Assembly (NCBI RefSeq): GCF_014874095.1
Contig: NZ_JADBEB010000001.1
Coordinates: 4,898,001-4,962,000, forward strand
Source of the DNA: Plantactinospora soyae
Lineage (GTDB): Bacteria; Actinomycetota; Actinomycetes; Mycobacteriales; Micromonosporaceae
Reading direction: 5' to 3'
DNA: 64,000 bases
Each line of letters opens with the position of its first letter. Within the stretch, counting starts at the first letter, position 1. Made by a program: the position numbers and the translations under genes. Below, in pieces: positions 52,570-59,705 of the stretch. The notes under the pieces are model-generated. The model ran no database searches, was not told where the DNA came from, and worked only from the letters and a program-made list of their open reading frames with translations.

Positions 52570-52586
52570 GTCAACGATTAGTTGAC
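52570..52586. promoter_or_regulatory. Dyad GTCAAC-N5-GTTGAC upstream of the HTH gene
   Basis: A perfect 6-bp inverted repeat with a five-base spacer GATTA. A second, near-perfect copy with the same 6-5-6 layout is at 52201-52217 inside the gene. The upstream copy is 31 bases before the start at 52539. Confidence 0.55.
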
Positions 52587-52660
52587 GAAACGGGGCCTTT
52601 CGCCGCAGGCCGGAACCTGGTCGAGATCCGCTGCCGAGCGACCTCGACCAGGTGGCCGGA

Positions 52661-53899
52661 TCAGTCCTCGATGGCCTGGTAGAGGGTGGTCCAGAAGTCG
52701 TGGATGGCCCGCGCCGAGTCCGGGGTGGACATTCCGGTCTGGGTGAGCAGGATGCCAACGAGCTGGTTCTCCGGGTCGGCGTACGTCGTGGTGCCGGCCC
52801 CGCCGTCCCAGCCGAACTGGCCGACGGGTGCGTAGTCGCTGCGGTAGGTGCGTACCGCCATCCCGAAGCCCCAGCCGCCGTGCTGTCCCAGGCCGTACCC
52901 CTGGTGGACGGCGTTACGGGCCCAGGCTTCCCGGGCGGCCAACTGCTCCGGCGGGAGGCTGTTGGTGGTCATCAGCAGGGCGGCCGCCCGCGACAGGATC
53001 CGTTGACCGTCGTGCATGCCGTGGTTGAGCAGCATCCGGAAGTAGGCGTGGTAGTCGTCGGCGGTTGAGTCCAGGCCGCCGCCGCCCGACTGGAACGCCG
53101 GAGGCGTGCTGTGGTGTCCCCCTTCGGCCTCGTCCTCCACGGTGAACTTCCCGGTCTGCCAGTCGGGGGCGTACAGGGGCGGCAGCCGGTCGATCTTGTC
53201 GGCGGGTACGTGGAAACCGGTGTCCTTCATGCCCAGCGGTTCGAAGATGCGTTCGCGCAGGAACGTCTCGAACGGCTGGCCGGTCACCCTGGCGACGAGT
53301 ACGCCGAGCACGTCGTTGCTGATGTTGTACTGCCACCGCTCTCCGGGCTGGTACATCAGCGGCAGCTCGCCAAGGCGGCGCATCCACTCGTCCGGCCCTG
53401 GCTCGGGCAACAGCCAGCCGTCCGGCTGGCCGTAAACGCCCTGCTCGAACAGTGCGCCCAGGATCGGGGAGCCCTTCGCCGTCATGTCAATGCCGAGCCC
53501 GAACGTGGAGGACAGCAGGTCCCGGACGGTGATCGGCCGATGTGCCGGCACGGTGTCGTCCAGCGGGCCGTCGGGCAGCTTCAGCACCTGCCGGTCGGCG
53601 AGTTCGGGCAGCCACTGATCGACCGCGTCGTCCAGCCGCAGCCGGCACTCGTCCAGCAGGACCATCGCGGCCGCGGCCGCGACCGGCTTGGTCGTCGAGG
53701 CCATCCGGAAGATGGTGTCCCGCCGCATCGGTGCGCCGCCGTCGTGGCGCATCGTCCCGAGCGCTTCGACGTGCGGTTGTCCGCCCCGGCTGACCAGGGC
53801 GACGAGCCCGGGAATCTTCCCGGATTCGACGTGCCGGGCCAGCACCTCGCGCAGCCTGCGCAGCCCTGCCTCGGAGAAGCCGCCGTTGCCAGTTCCCAT
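52661..53899 (-). CDS. Serine hydrolase, beta-lactamase/esterase family
   Basis: 412 residues of the class C/D-Ala-D-Ala carboxypeptidase-like fold. The nucleophile motif SxxK is STTK in RMASTTKPVAAAAA, the YxN motif is in RWQYNISNDVLGVL, and a C-terminal HGGWGFGMAV replaces KTG. No signal peptide is seen, so it is probably cytoplasmic and an esterase rather than a resistance enzyme. The DUF1048 gene and the GbsR-like regulator follow upstream. Confidence 0.88.
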   Translation of the reverse strand: MGTGNGGFSEAGLRRLREVLARHVESGKIPGLVALVSRGGQPHVEALGTMRHDGGAPMRRDTIFRMASTTKPVAAAAAMVLLDECRLRLDDAVDQWLPELADRQVLKLPDGPLDDTVPAHRPITVRDLLSSTFGLGIDMTAKGSPILGALFEQGVYGQPDGWLLPEPGPDEWMRRLGELPLMYQPGERWQYNISNDVLGVLVARVTGQPFETFLRERIFEPLGMKDTGFHVPADKIDRLPPLYAPDWQTGKFTVEDEAEGGHHSTPPAFQSGGGGLDSTADDYHAYFRMLLNHGMHDGQRILSRAAALLMTTNSLPPEQLAAREAWARNAVHQGYGLGQHGGWGFGMAVRTYRSDYAPVGQFGWDGGAGTTTYADPENQLVGILLTQTGMSTPDSARAIHDFWTTLYQAIED

Positions 53900-54041
53900 C
53901 GTGAATCTCCTGACCTCAAATGTTCGGTACCCAGAGTGTTTGATCTTGTGGAACCCGTCCCGCCGTGGCGCTCATGGGTTTTGCCCGCGCCGACGTACGA
54001 GGGCCGGGGACGAGCCCAGCGCGACCCCGGCCGTGGGGTTG

Positions 54042-54437
54042 TCAGGCTGCCTTGGCTTCTTTTCCGGTGGCTTCGCCGGCGGCGCGCACGATGGCGTCGG
54101 TCAACTGCTTGCGGGCACGGGCCGGGACGTAGCCGCCGTCGGAGTAGTCGTGGACGAACGCCTCGACGAACTGCACCGGATGGTTCCCGACGATCTCGCG
54201 GATGGGCGTTCCGTCCGCCGCGGCCTGCTCGAACAGGCTGGCGAGGTTCTCGAACCTCGACGCGTCGCTCTCGGCGTCGGTCGGCACGAAGTGCATCATG
54301 TGCCGCTGGATCGCCTCGACCGCCGTGCGGTAGTTCGGCGGAAGCTGCCGTACGCGTGCCTGGTACTGCCGCCACCGCAGCTTGGGACCGATCATCGTCG
54401 CGATGAAACCGCCGAATCGAGTGTCGGACATGGTCAT
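54042..54437 (-). CDS. DUF1048 family protein
   Basis: 131 residues: FGGFIATMIGPKLRWRQYQA, RVRQLPPNYRTAVEAIQRHM, ASLFEQAAADGTPIREIVGN and VQFVEAFVHDYSDGGYVPAR. The GxxxREIVGxDPVxFxExF block is the DUF1048 hallmark. Such genes often pair with PadR or MarR regulators. Its start region faces the GbsR/IS30-HTH regulator across 313 bases full of CGTTGCA dyads. Start may be ATG 54437 or ATG 54431. Confidence 0.85.
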   Translation of the reverse strand: MTMSDTRFGGFIATMIGPKLRWRQYQARVRQLPPNYRTAVEAIQRHMMHFVPTDAESDASRFENLASLFEQAAADGTPIREIVGNHPVQFVEAFVHDYSDGGYVPARARKQLTDAIVRAAGEATGKEAKAA

Positions 54438-54750
54438 CTACCCCCGTCGCGGAGCTGTGCTGAGCCGTTCTGCAAGGAAGCTCCAGATCCTTGAGAACTC
54501 TGGTTGGGCGTTCATGCATCGCTGAACGTCTGCGACAGTACGTTGCATTCACTGTTCGGTCAACATGCAACGAGAGCTCAGTTTGCCCGGCCAGAGTCAT
54601 TACAGGAGCTGGCGTTGCAATGAATATGACACTGAATGCAACGGGCGATCAAGATCCCACGTTGCAATGGACTTCGAGTGATTGCATACTGTGCGACGGG
54701 GGTACGGGCGCCGAGGCCCGCGCATGCCGGCAGATGGGAGACGAGCACCG
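54438..54750. promoter_or_regulatory. Divergent control region with a CGTTGCA dyad cluster (54541-54686)
   Basis: Three inverted repeats share CGTTGCA half-sites: CGTTGCAT at 54541-54548 with ATGCAACG at 54565-54572; CGTTGCA at 54613-54619 with TGCAACG at 54637-54643; TGCAAT at 54663-54668 (in CGTTGCAAT) with ATTGCA at 54681-54686. They lie between the divergent DUF1048 gene and the MarR/GbsR-type gene, so they are good candidates for its binding sites. No gene is seen in this stretch. Confidence 0.7.
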
Positions 54751-55479
54751 ATGCCCGGAGACAGACTCACCGACGAGGATCGGCAGCACATCGCCGCGGG
54801 GCTGGCCGAGGGGCTCGGATTCACCGAGATCGGCCGGCGTCTCGGGCGGCCCGCCTCGACCATCATGCGGGAGGTCACCCGCAACGGCGGACCCGACGAC
54901 TACCGGGCGCAGCGGGCGCAGGAGGCCACCAAGCAGCGTGCCCGCCGGCAGCGGCAGCCCAAGCCTCCGGCGCCACCGGTCGGCGACAGCAGCCATGGGC
55001 GTGACCCCCAGGCGGTCCAGAGCCTCACCGAATCCTTCGCCACGCTCCTTGAGCAGCAGGGCATGCCCCGGATGGCCGGCAGGGTGCTGGCCTGCCTGTA
55101 TGTCACCGACTCCGGCAACCTCACCGCCGCCGACCTGGTCCAGCGACTTCGGGTCAGCCCCGCGTCGATCTCGCAGACCGTCGCCCTCCTCGAACAGCAG
55201 GGACTGCTCAAGCGGGAACGAGCTCCCGGCGGGCGCCGCGAACGCTATGTCGTCGACGACGAGCTCTGGGTCCGGTCCACCCTCGCGGCCCTGCACATGA
55301 ACGACGCCCTGGCCGCCGCGTCGCAGCGCGCGGCGGAGATCCTCGGGGCCGCGACCCCGGCCGGCGCCCGCTTCGGCTCCTCCGCCGAGTTCCTGCTCCT
55401 CGTGAACGCGACCCTCGGACAGGTCATCGAGCAGTGGCAGCAGAACCAGGCCGACCGGGACGCCGGGCACCGGGCCTGA
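54751..55479 (+). CDS. MarR/GbsR-type regulator with an N-terminal IS30-like HTH
   Basis: 242 residues from ATG 54751. Residues 6-45 (LTDEDRQHIAAGLAEGLGFT, EIGRRLGRPASTIMREVTRN) are the helix-turn-helix found at the start of IS30-family transposases. A basic linker follows. Residues about 85-160 are a GbsR/MarR winged helix (ACLYVTDSGNLTAADLVQRL, RVSPASISQTVALLEQQGLL). The helical C-terminus is for dimerisation. No transposase catalytic part is present. This two-HTH layout may explain the multiple dyads upstream. Confidence 0.82.
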   Translation: MPGDRLTDEDRQHIAAGLAEGLGFTEIGRRLGRPASTIMREVTRNGGPDDYRAQRAQEATKQRARRQRQPKPPAPPVGDSSHGRDPQAVQSLTESFATLLEQQGMPRMAGRVLACLYVTDSGNLTAADLVQRLRVSPASISQTVALLEQQGLLKRERAPGGRRERYVVDDELWVRSTLAALHMNDALAAASQRAAEILGAATPAGARFGSSAEFLLLVNATLGQVIEQWQQNQADRDAGHRA

Positions 55480-55550
55480 CCTTTCGGCAGGGCCTCGGAA
55501 GGGGGATCTGGCGGCCACGACGACCGTCGACACAGAAACGGTGAGGCAGG

Positions 55551-55808
55551 TCAGGGGGCAGGACGGCGGGGCACCCAGTAGACGATGCGGCCGGCCAGCA
55601 GGGTCGGGTGCACCGTCGGCAGATCCTGTAGCGCCCGGGTGAGCTGGGCGGCGAGATAGATCATCAATCCCGGCCGGTCCTGCTCGTACAGCTGGAGCAG
55701 CGCCAGCCGCGCGGGTGAGCACGGCCACTCGGCGCCGCACGACCGGCACCGGAACGACGGGCGCATCGGCGTGTGCGGGCGGCGCGGCGCGTGCGGGCGG
55801 GTCATCAC
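55551..55808 (-). CDS. Small Cys-motif protein of the XRE-DUF397 module (module 2, gene A)
   Basis: 85 residues. FRCRSCGAEWPC is the C-x2-C-x4-C motif, followed by ARLALLQLYEQDRPGLMIYL and IVYWVPRRPAP. Paralogue of the gene at 24738-24995, with the same length and order. Start is GTG 55808 or ATG 55805, overlapping the stop of gene B, so both are co-translated. The 12-mer TGAGGCAGGTCA covers its stop as in module 1. Function unknown; a small metal-binding protein is plausible. Confidence 0.78.
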   Translation of the reverse strand: MMTRPHAPRRPHTPMRPSFRCRSCGAEWPCSPARLALLQLYEQDRPGLMIYLAAQLTRALQDLPTVHPTLLAGRIVYWVPRRPAP

Positions 55809-56020
55809 CGCTCACCCGGCCGGGGATGCTCGAAACGCTCGCTCCGGGTCGGGGTACGGCTGCCCGCGCGGTACTCGGCGCTGCGCTGGTTCGTCCCTCG
55901 TACCCGGGACGGTGGGGGTTGGCCGTCGAGGCAGCGCCAGCGGTATCCGCAGCGGCAGTACCGCCACAGCCGACGCCAGTCCCGGCGGTGCCGTGCCTTG
56001 GTGCGACGAATCCCTTTCAT
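55805..56020 (-). CDS. Small Arg/Trp-rich Cys protein of the XRE-DUF397 module (module 2, gene B)
   Basis: 71 residues from ATG 56020 with GCAGGAGG before it. The N-terminus RHRRDWRRLWRYCRCGYRW and CRCG-x3-W-x-C motif match gene B of module 1 (25031-25402); SAEYRAGSRTP is the second shared block. The product is shorter than its paralogue because the tail differs. It is divergent from the XRE gene of module 2. Confidence 0.72.
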   Translation of the reverse strand: MKGIRRTKARHRRDWRRLWRYCRCGYRWRCLDGQPPPSRVRGTNQRSAEYRAGSRTPTRSERFEHPRPGER

Positions 56021-56038
56021 CGTGGGCCTCCTGCCGTG

Positions 56039-56053
56039 GAAATGGAGCGGGGG
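56039..56053. promoter_or_regulatory. Conserved leader element of module 2
   Basis: GAAATGGAGCGGGGG, 19 bases from the gene B start, matches the element at 25421-25436 in module 1 apart from one missing G, at the same distance. Likely a shared control site. Confidence 0.5.
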
Positions 56054-56248
56054 CGGTGCCGAGACCCGACCGAGCGCAATGGCATCGCCCCCACGCACCG
56101 CCCGCCCGACCGTCCTTTTGCGGCGATGTTCCGGCGAATTCGAGTGGTACAACTGTCTTCCACACTGGACCGCCGACCACAAACGGCGGAACACTGGCCA
56201 CCAGCAGCAAAGAAGACGGACCCACAATCACGCCGGGAAGGGCGGGGA

Positions 56249-57043
56249 ATGTCGATTCACAGCGGAGGACTTGGAAGACTCCTCAAATTCGCTCGTACGA
56301 AAGCCGGAATGACGCAGGAGCAACTTGCCGAAAAGATCAACGTATCGACCTCACTGATCGCCAAGTTCGAGACCAGTCGACTTATCCCGAAGTCCGACAC
56401 GGCACGGCATCTCGACACCGTGTTCGACTCCGGCGACATGTTCCAGGAGTCGGCCGCCGAGGCGCGGGCGTCCTCCCGCGATTCGGTCTGGTTCACGCCG
56501 TGGCTGGAGTACGAGCAGCACGCCACCATGGTCCGAAGCTTCCAGCCGACGCTTGTCCCCGGACTGCTCCAGACCGAGGAGTACGCCCGGGCCATTCTCC
56601 GGGACGCCGGAACGCGCGTGCCGGACCTGGACGAAACGGTGGCGAGCCGGATCGCTCGGGCCGGCGTCCTGCACCGGGACGAACAGCCGTGCCGGCTCTT
56701 CGCGGTGGTCGACGAGTCGGTGCTGCGCCGACCCGTGGGCGGGCCGAAAATCATGTCGGAGCAACTGCACGCGATCGTGCAGGCGTGCGCCCTGCCGAAC
56801 GTCAGCGTCACCGTGGTGCCGGCCTCGGCGGGCGCCTATCCGGGGCTCAACGGACCATTGGCGGTGGCCACTGTCGACGGTCGCAACGTGGCCTTCCTGG
56901 ACGATCCGCTGGATGGCCGGGTGGTCGAGGACCCGGATCGGGTCACGGCGCTGGACGAGGTCTGGGAGTCCGTCCGCGAGTACGCTCTACCGGGACGGCC
57001 GTCCCTCGAACTGATCATGGAAGCAGCGGAGTCATGGAGCTGA
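56249..57043 (+). CDS. XRE helix-turn-helix regulator, Scr1/DUF5753 family (module 2)
   Basis: 264 residues from ATG 56249, with GGGCGGGGA before it. HTH_XRE at about 8-62 (LGRLLKFARTKAGMTQEQLA, INVSTSLIAKFETSRLIPKS) and a DUF5753 domain after it: WFTPWLEYEQHATMVRSFQP, LVPGLLQTEEYARAIL, VVPASAGAYPGLNGPLAVAT. Paralogue of 25613-26398. The DUF397 gene overlaps its end by ten bases. Confidence 0.88.
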   Translation: MSIHSGGLGRLLKFARTKAGMTQEQLAEKINVSTSLIAKFETSRLIPKSDTARHLDTVFDSGDMFQESAAEARASSRDSVWFTPWLEYEQHATMVRSFQPTLVPGLLQTEEYARAILRDAGTRVPDLDETVASRIARAGVLHRDEQPCRLFAVVDESVLRRPVGGPKIMSEQLHAIVQACALPNVSVTVVPASAGAYPGLNGPLAVATVDGRNVAFLDDPLDGRVVEDPDRVTALDEVWESVREYALPGRPSLELIMEAAESWS

Positions 57044-57228
57044 TCAACGTGCCGCGCTGGCGGAAGTCCTCCCGCAGCAACGGGCAGGGCGGTGACTGCG
57101 TAGAGGTCGCGGACAACCTCGCCGACCGGGTGCTGGTCCGCGACACCAAGGACCGCAACGGCGGCACGCTGGCGTTCGGCCCGGACGCCTGGCGCGCCTT
57201 CGTCGCCGAGGTGACCCGCCGGCCGTAG
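57034..57228 (+). CDS. DUF397 protein (module 2)
   Basis: 64 residues from ATG 57034: RWRKSSRSNGQGGDCVEVAD, then DRVLVRDTKDRNGGTLAFGP and DAWRAFV. It is nearly the same as the module 1 protein over the core. It overlaps the XRE gene and so is its co-translated partner. The inverted repeat copy C follows directly after the stop. Confidence 0.9.
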   Translation: MELINVPRWRKSSRSNGQGGDCVEVADNLADRVLVRDTKDRNGGTLAFGPDAWRAFVAEVTRRP

Positions 57229-57231
57229 TGC

Positions 57232-57282
57232 AAGGAAGGGCCCCTTCTTATCGTTTTCTGTATAAGAAGGGCCCCTTCCTAA
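57232..57282. repeat. Long inverted repeat, copy C (AAGGGGCCCTT family)
   Basis: Arms AGGAAGGGCCCCTTCTTAT (57233-57251) and ATAAGAAGGGCCCCTTCCT (57262-57280) flank the 10-base loop CGTTTTCTGT. Arms pair except at the GGGCCCC centre. It lies three bases after the DUF397 stop. Confidence 0.85.
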
Positions 57283-57304
57283 CAGGACCGCCGAAGACAG
57301 ACGC

Positions 57305-57343
57305 AGCGCCCCGCCACCCGGATCGACCGGATGGCGGGGCGCT
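57305..57343. terminator. Perfect 12-bp hairpin between DUF397 and pirin genes
   Basis: AGCGCCCCGCCA (57305-57316) pairs exactly with TGGCGGGGCGCT (57332-57343), loop of 15 bases. It lies between the converging DUF397 and pirin genes and likely ends transcription from both sides. Confidence 0.72.
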
Positions 57344-57410
57344 GTGCTGTGTCAACCGCTGAACGAGACCGCCTGGGCACCGGCGGGACGCGTAGCGCGT
57401 ACCCGATCGG

Positions 57411-58400
57411 TCAGGCCGGGCGCGGCCCGGAACCGCCGGTGTGCGGCAGGCGCTCGGCGGGGATCACGCCCAGTCGACCGGCCTGGTAGTCCTCGAAGGC
57501 CTGGACCAGTTCGGCCCGGGTGTTCATCACGAACGGTCCGTAGTGCGCCACCGGCTCCCGGATCGGCTGACCGCCCATGATGTACAGCTCCAGCGCGGGC
57601 GTCGCCGCGTCCTGCTCGGCGTCGGCGGCGAACCGGAGCGCGTCGCCGGGACCGTGCACCGCCAGTTGACCGGTGTGCATCGGCCGCCGATCGCTGCCGA
57701 CCGTGCCTCGACCGGCGAGGACGTAGACCAGTGCGTTGAAGTCGGGCCGCCACGGCAGCTCGACGGCGGCACCGGGCTGCACTGTCACGTGGGTGATGGT
57801 GATCGGGGTGTGCGTGCTGCCGGGCCCGGCATGGCCGGCGACCTCACCGGCGATGACCCGGAGCAGCGCGCCGCCGTCCGGCGTGCTGAGCAGTACCGAC
57901 TCCCGGCCCCGGATGTCCTGGTAACGCGGCGGGTTCATCTTGGCGACCCGGGGGAGGTTGACCCAGAGCTGTAGGCCGTGGAACAGCCCGCCGCTCATCA
58001 CCAGGTGCTCCGGCGGCGCCTCGATGTGCAGCAGGCCGGAACCCGCCGTCATCCACTGGGTGTCGCCGTTGGTGATGGTGCCGCCGCCACCGTTCGAGTC
58101 CTGGTGGTCGAAGATCCCGTCGATGATGTACGTGACGGTCTCGAACCCCCGGTGGGGGTGCCACGAGGTGCCCTTCGGCTCGCCCGGCGCGTAGTCCACC
58201 TCGCCCATCTGGTCGAGGTGGATGAACGGGTCCAACTCGTGCAGCGGTACGCCGGCGAAGGCGCGGCGGACCGGGAAGCCCTCACCCTCGTAGCCGCTGG
58301 GCGCGGTGATCAGCCGGCGGACCGGCCGGAAGGTGGTGGTCTCGGCCAGCCGGGGCAGGCGGGGCAGGACCAGGACGTCGTCGACGGTGATCGCGGGCAT
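57411..58400 (-). CDS. Pirin family protein
   Basis: 329 residues from ATG 58400. The N-terminal cupin has the metal site HLDQMGEVDYAPGEPKGTSW, then HPHRGFETVTYIIDG and HIEAPPEHLV, with the pirin His/Glu ligands present. The second cupin and pirin C-domain follow (ELYIMGGQPIREPVAHYGPF). Bacterial pirins can act as quercetinases or redox-linked cofactors. The MarR gene lies two bases upstream, so it is in one operon with its regulator. Confidence 0.92.
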   Translation of the reverse strand: MPAITVDDVLVLPRLPRLAETTTFRPVRRLITAPSGYEGEGFPVRRAFAGVPLHELDPFIHLDQMGEVDYAPGEPKGTSWHPHRGFETVTYIIDGIFDHQDSNGGGGTITNGDTQWMTAGSGLLHIEAPPEHLVMSGGLFHGLQLWVNLPRVAKMNPPRYQDIRGRESVLLSTPDGGALLRVIAGEVAGHAGPGSTHTPITITHVTVQPGAAVELPWRPDFNALVYVLAGRGTVGSDRRPMHTGQLAVHGPGDALRFAADAEQDAATPALELYIMGGQPIREPVAHYGPFVMNTRAELVQAFEDYQAGRLGVIPAERLPHTGGSGPRPA

Positions 58401-58402
58401 GG

Positions 58403-58900
58403 CTAGTTCTCCTTGGCGCTGGGGCTGAGAGATTCGGGGGACGGGGTGCCGTTGGGGTTCAGCCGGTTGCCCAGCCGATCGAAGACCCGGGTGAGGCAGG
58501 CGATTTCCGCGTCGTCGAGGTCGTCCATCAGATGACTCCGGACCGACGCCGCGTGGTGCGGTGCGGCCGCCCGGAGCGCGAGTAGTCCGGCGGCGGTCAG
58601 TACCGCCTCGTTGCCCCGGCGGTCCTGCGGGCAGCTCTGTCGGGCGACCAGGCCACGACGCTCCATCGAGGAGATCTGGTACGTCAGCCGGCTCGGCGAG
58701 AAGACCAGCCGGCTGGCCAGCTCGCCCATCCGGAGGCGTTGCCGAGGGGTCTCGGAGAGCAGCACCAGGACGTGGTAGTCCGCCAGGCTCAGTTCGCTGG
58801 TGGCCCGGAGCTCGTCCTCCAGCTGGTTCAGCAGGCGCTGACTCGACTCGATGTACGCCCGCCAGCACGCCAACCGCTCCGCGTCCAGACCCTCAGCCAT
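58403..58900 (-). CDS. MarR-family transcriptional regulator of pirin
   Basis: 165 residues from ATG 58900 with a complete winged helix: LSLADYHVLVLLSETPRQRL, MGELASRLVFSPSRLTYQIS, MERRGLVARQSCPQDRRGNE. The C-terminal helices end in a short disordered tail. It precedes the pirin gene in the same operon. Upstream, TTCA-AATC-TGAA at 58920-58931 is a short dyad that may be its operator. Confidence 0.88.
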   Translation of the reverse strand: MAEGLDAERLACWRAYIESSQRLLNQLEDELRATSELSLADYHVLVLLSETPRQRLRMGELASRLVFSPSRLTYQISSMERRGLVARQSCPQDRRGNEAVLTAAGLLALRAAAPHHAASVRSHLMDDLDDAEIACLTRVFDRLGNRLNPNGTPSPESLSPSAKEN

Positions 58901-58919
58901 GTGCCGAGAATAGCACTCT

Positions 58920-58931
58920 TTCAAATCTGAA
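58920..58931. promoter_or_regulatory. Short dyad TTCA-N4-TGAA before the marR-pirin operon
   Basis: The dyad lies 20 bases before the MarR start in an AT-richer patch (CTTTCAAATCTGAAGC). It fits a MarR operator but is short. Confidence 0.35.
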
Positions 58932-59066
58932 GCATCTGTTGGCAGGTGATCGTGCTCACCCTCAGGCCACGCGTGGGCAAAGATCCTCCAGCTTTGAAGG
59001 ACAGCCGGAGGGCACCGGTCCGCAGGATGGCCGGCGGGGAAAACAGTTGGGACCGGAGCCGTACCG

Positions 59067-59615
59067 GTGGCACACTGCCGCACCGTGGAAACGATCGAGA
59101 TCGCCGTACCCGGCCTGGTGTTACGCCCCTGGCGCCCCGACGACGCGGCGGCGGTCCTGCCCGCGCTGCGGGAGCCCGCCATCGCCCGATGGAACCCGGC
59201 CCCGACCGTGGTCGACCTGGCCAGCGCCGAAACCTGGCTGGCCCGCCGGGCGGACCTCTCGGGCGGCGAACACGTGTCGCTCGCCGTCACCGACCCGGCC
59301 GGCGGCGAACTGCTGGGCTCGGTCTCGCTGCACAGCATCCACGACGGCGGCGCGTCGATCGGCTACTGGACCGTCGAGCCGGCCCGCGGCCGGGGCGTGG
59401 CCTCCCGGGCGGTGGCGGCGCTCACCGGCTGGGGCTTCCTCCAGCTCGGGCTGCACCGGGTCGAGCTGTGTCACGCGGTAGCCAACCCCGGCTCGTGCCG
59501 GGTCGCCGAGCGCGCCGGCTACCGGCTCGAGGGCACCCTGCGCGACTCCCACCGGTACGGCGACGGCCGCCGCTACGACGAGCACGTGCACGGACGCCTG
59601 ACGACCGACAGCTGA
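59067..59615 (+). CDS. GNAT acetyltransferase, RimJ/RimL type
   Basis: 182 residues. LVLRPWRPDDAAAVLPALRE opens the fold. The acetyl-CoA loop is GRGVASRAVAALTGWGF, then VELCHAVANPGSCRVAERAG and GTLRDSHRYGDGRRYDEHVH close it. This is the RimJ/RimL group that modifies proteins or amines. GTG 59067 or GTG 59085 may be the start. Promoter lies in the 166-base gap to the marR gene. Confidence 0.87.
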   Translation: MAHCRTVETIEIAVPGLVLRPWRPDDAAAVLPALREPAIARWNPAPTVVDLASAETWLARRADLSGGEHVSLAVTDPAGGELLGSVSLHSIHDGGASIGYWTVEPARGRGVASRAVAALTGWGFLQLGLHRVELCHAVANPGSCRVAERAGYRLEGTLRDSHRYGDGRRYDEHVHGRLTTDS

Positions 59616-59705
59616 GCGCGGCGATGCCGGGACCGGTCATGCGCCAGATCACCTGAGCAGCGGCTCGGCCGCCGACCCGCCCCGGAGCCGGCTAGGCTCG
59701 GCCGG

